64,000 bases of DNA from Billgrantia pellis (GTDB taxonomy: Bacteria > Pseudomonadota > Gammaproteobacteria > Pseudomonadales > Halomonadaceae): assembly GCF_008297955.1 (NCBI RefSeq), contig NZ_VTPY01000002.1, positions 62,001-126,000 of the forward strand, given 5' to 3'. How positions within the stretch are numbered: position 1 is the first letter of the stretch; each line of letters starts with the position of its first letter. The position numbers were made by a program, and so were the translations under genes. Of the stretch, positions 62,097 through 64,000 are shown in pieces. The notes below the pieces were generated by a model. The model ran no database searches and was not told the origin of the DNA. It was given only the letters and a program-made list of their open reading frames with translations.

Positions 62097-62152
62097 AGGC
62101 ACCGTACGCAGCCCCACGATGAACGCCGACATTCGATATTCATGTCGCTTGA

Positions 62153-62162
62153 TTATCGATAA
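62153..62162. promoter_or_regulatory. Ten-base palindrome before the GntR-type gene
   Basis: TTATCGATAA is a perfect palindrome 48 bases before the regulator's likely start, in an AT-richer stretch. It could be an autoregulatory operator; its short length makes chance occurrence possible. Confidence 0.3.
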
Positions 62163-62210
62163 CGGTAACGTTTGGGTATCATGCTCGGCAAAAGCAAGGA
62201 AAATGCGACA

Positions 62211-62903
62211 ATGACGATGGATAGCCCGCCTCGCCAGAACCTGGGCATCAGCGCCTACAGTTGGCTCAAGCGCGACATCATTCGCGGCGTTTTCCAGCCG
62301 GGTGAAAAGCTGCTGATGAGCCGGTTGAAGGAACGCTATGAACTGGGCATCGGCCCGCTGCGCGAAGCCCTGTCCCAGCTCGTCGCGGAACGGCTGGTGG
62401 TGGCCATCAGCCAGCGCGGCTATCGCGTCGCGCCCATGTCGCTGGCCGAGCTCGCCGACCTCTATGATGCCCGCGCCCAGTTGGAGGCCCTGATGCTCAA
62501 GCTGGCCATCGAGCGTGGCGACGATGGCTGGGAGGCCGATATCCTGGCCAAGGCCCATACGTTATCCAAGGTCATGGAGGTCAATAGCCCCGATGAGCTG
62601 CTCGATATCTGGGACACCCGCCATAAGGCCTTCCATACCGCCATCGCCAGTGGCTGCCGTTCGCCCCACCTGCTCCAGGTGCGACAAGGCTTGTTCGACC
62701 AAGTGGAGCGCTATCGCCACCTATGGTTGCGCGAGACGGTCTTCTCCGAGGAGGCGCTTGAACGCAAGCGCCAGGAACATGCCGCCCTGGTCGAGGTGAT
62801 CCTTGCCCGTCAGGCCGAGCATGCCGCCGATATGATGCGCGAGCACCTGATGACGCCGGTACCGATCATCACCGAAGTGATGACCCGTCGCGGATTGGCC
62901 TGA
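62211..62903 (+). CDS. GntR-family regulator with FCD domain (CsiR-like)
   Basis: A 230-residue regulator with the GntR winged helix (SAYSWLKRDIIRGVFQPGEKLLMSRLKERYELGIGPLREALSQLVAERLVV) and an all-helical FCD effector domain carrying the metal/ligand-binding histidines in DTRHKAFHTAI and later QEHAALVEVILARQAEHAADMMREHL. FCD regulators respond to organic acids; the N-terminal part resembles CsiR of the GABA/glutarate region. In-frame starts at 62172 and 62181 exist; 62211 has AAGGA upstream. The nearby genes (RHH protein, pxpC-like) suggest a local target, which is inference. Confidence 0.87.
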   Translation: MTMDSPPRQNLGISAYSWLKRDIIRGVFQPGEKLLMSRLKERYELGIGPLREALSQLVAERLVVAISQRGYRVAPMSLAELADLYDARAQLEALMLKLAIERGDDGWEADILAKAHTLSKVMEVNSPDELLDIWDTRHKAFHTAIASGCRSPHLLQVRQGLFDQVERYRHLWLRETVFSEEALERKRQEHAALVEVILARQAEHAADMMREHLMTPVPIITEVMTRRGLA

Positions 62904-63042
62904 TGCACCGTCATGGGCTCGTCATCTGTGCGAGGCACAATCGCAGGTGACAGAAGCCAACCGTCGCCTTATGTTGGAAGGCACCACAACACGACCATGG
63001 CCGCGTACGGCAGGCTGCCGTCAGGGGCCGAGAGAGGGCGTC

Positions 63043-63264
63043 ATGCCACACCTGCTGCGTTTTTCCCGTGACATCGAAACCCGCCTTCAGCGCCTCGCCC
63101 AGCGGACCGGCCTTCCCAAGGGCGAGCTCATCGAGCGCTGCCTTGCCGTGGGCATGAGCGATCTGGAAACCCAACTGCTGCTCGAGGACGCCTCCAGCGC
63201 CTCTTTCGTGGTAGAGCCGCCGGCACTCGATCAAGTGCTAAGGGAGAGTGGTCTGGGTGCCTGA
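63043..63264 (+). CDS. Small ribbon-helix-helix-like protein
   Basis: A 73-residue protein whose first half, PHLLRFSRDIETRLQRLAQRTGLPKGELIERCLAVGMSDLE, follows the pattern of ribbon-helix-helix DNA-binding proteins (a short strand, then two helices split by a G-x-P/x-S turn). Such proteins are often antitoxins or small regulators, but no toxin gene adjoins it here. GAGAGGG lies before the ATG at 63043; the frame also extends to 62947. It ends 19 bases from the convergent pxpC-like gene. Confidence 0.5.
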   Translation: MPHLLRFSRDIETRLQRLAQRTGLPKGELIERCLAVGMSDLETQLLLEDASSASFVVEPPALDQVLRESGLGA

Positions 63265-63283
63265 CACCGAGCCCTGCCTCTTT

Positions 63284-64000
63284 TCAGCAAAACGACGCCA
63301 GACAACGCCGATGTGTCTCGAGGGCATGCGCGCGGGATGTCGCCTCCAGTCGCACCACCTGTCCCGGCAGGCACTGGGCAAGCCGCGCAGCGGCGAAGGG
63401 CGTCAACGCCCCGAGGCGCGGATAGCCGCCAATGGTCTGGCGATCGCTCATCAGCACGATCGGCTGACCATCGGGCGGCACCTGGACCGCCCCCAACGGT
63501 ATACCCTCAGACACCATGCTTCCCAATTGACACTGCAACGTGGGCCCCACCAGTCGAACGCCCATGCGGTCGGCGCGGTCGTCGACACGCCAGGGTGCGT
63601 TGAAGGCCCGGTAAAGACTCGGGCCGGAGAAATGGCCGATCTGCGCACCTGGCACCAGCGCGAGCCGATCGCCCCACAAGGTATCGCTCGCGCCCGCGCT
63701 GGGCGGTAGTCGCCGTACGGTATCGGCACTGCCTCGCCAGCTAAGGCGATCGCCCGCCTGCAAGGGCCTGCCGTCGCCGGCATGGCCACCGAGCCGCTCA
63801 CGCGGCGTGGCGCTGCGGCTCCCCAACACCTCGGGAATGTCGATGCCGCCGGGAACCGCCAAGTAGGCACGCAACCCGTTGCGCGGTTGACGAAAAACGA
63901 GACGCTGGCCGGCCTTGACGCGAAAACCGCCCCCCGGTTCGAGCGGTTCGCCGTCGAGTTCGGCGCAAAGATCCGCGCCGGCCAGGGCCAGTGTGGTGTC
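63284..64000 (-). CDS. pxpC: Biotin-dependent carboxyltransferase/KipA family protein, PxpC-like (5' end outside window)
   Basis: The frame enters from beyond base 64000 and ends with TGA at 63284-63286, giving 238 codons of the C-terminal part. Family signatures are LRAYLAVPGGIDIPEVLGSRSAT, GVRLVGP, SEGIPLGAVQVPPDGQPIVLMSDRQTIGGYPRLG and a cysteine-ended tail. The visible start side reads TLALAGADLCAELDGEP, the usual N-terminal core of the domain. PxpC works with PxpA and PxpB as the prokaryotic 5-oxoprolinase; KipA relatives are kinase-inhibitor antagonists. The partner genes would lie beyond the window edge. Confidence 0.85.
   Translation of the reverse strand, partial: DTTLALAGADLCAELDGEPLEPGGGFRVKAGQRLVFRQPRNGLRAYLAVPGGIDIPEVLGSRSATPRERLGGHAGDGRPLQAGDRLSWRGSADTVRRLPPSAGASDTLWGDRLALVPGAQIGHFSGPSLYRAFNAPWRVDDRADRMGVRLVGPTLQCQLGSMVSEGIPLGAVQVPPDGQPIVLMSDRQTIGGYPRLGALTPFAAARLAQCLPGQVVRLEATSRAHALETHRRCLASFC

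Noticed and set aside
1..64000. CRISPR arrays, insertion sequences, integrases, phage genes, rRNA genes
   Set aside because: No regularly spaced repeats, transposase or integrase motifs, or rRNA sequences were seen on reading the window.

Overview
The window is a GC-rich, densely packed chromosomal segment with about 64 protein genes, most in short co-directional runs with 1-8 nt overlaps. It looks like a moderately halophilic gammaproteobacterium, most probably a Halomonas relative. The pointers are an NhaD-type Na+/H+ antiporter, a second K+ or Na+/H+ antiporter of the CvrA/NhaP2 type, the tusDCBE-yccA-tRNA-Ser block in the order I recall from pseudomonads, and the gloB / yafS-rnhA-dnaQ block known from enterobacteria. 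The taxonomic call is an inference from gene content. I saw no insertion sequence, integrase, prophage gene, CRISPR array or rRNA gene.

Layout. 0-7.6 kb: pdxH; a Pat-type protein acyltransferase (TTG start) divergent from a class II-like deacetylase; an XRE-cupin regulator; a DUF1244 gene coupled to moaB and moeA. 7.6-11.1 kb: acpH, tusE, tusB, tusC, tusD and yccA, a NUDIX gene and tRNA-Ser(UGA). 11.2-15.5 kb: two cation/proton antiporters with several tiny proteins between them. 15.6-26.6 kb: an orphan NMT1-like binding protein, ybfF and yhhQ homologues, propionyl-CoA synthetase facing an ArsR-type regulator, sohB, an SCP2 protein, nudC-dnaQ-rnhA-yafS and gloB. 26.6-41.2 kb: mltD, the yejABEF peptide importer, a 7TMR-DISM/GGDEF protein, rsuA and an omega-amidase, rarD, an unusual chemoreceptor, and metY divergent from a SulP transporter.

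43.3-58.5 kb is the most interesting part. A TAXI-TRAP transporter is followed by an enoyl-CoA hydratase that is a shortened multifunctional enzyme. After a shared terminator come etfBA, then an operon of acyl-CoA dehydrogenase, acyl-CoA ligase, PaaI thioesterase and an unrecognised membrane protein. Divergent from that operon are a 3-hydroxyacyl-CoA dehydrogenase and thiolase, followed by an IclR regulator. Together these make one complete CoA-dependent beta-oxidation cycle with uptake, electron transfer and a candidate regulator. A motif TTTCG-N5-CGAAA lies upstream of etfB and of the dehydrogenase/thiolase operon, with a degenerate copy upstream of the acyl-CoA dehydrogenase operon. This suggests a common operator.

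58.6-64 kb holds an MCE/Mla-like lipid transport operon (permease with fused STAS domain, ATPase, MCE protein, auxiliary lipoprotein), a GntR/FCD regulator, a small ribbon-helix-helix-like protein, and the 3' part of a pxpC/kipA-type gene that runs off the window. No computation or database search was possible; family calls rest on motifs and remembered family features, and substrates are inference unless stated.
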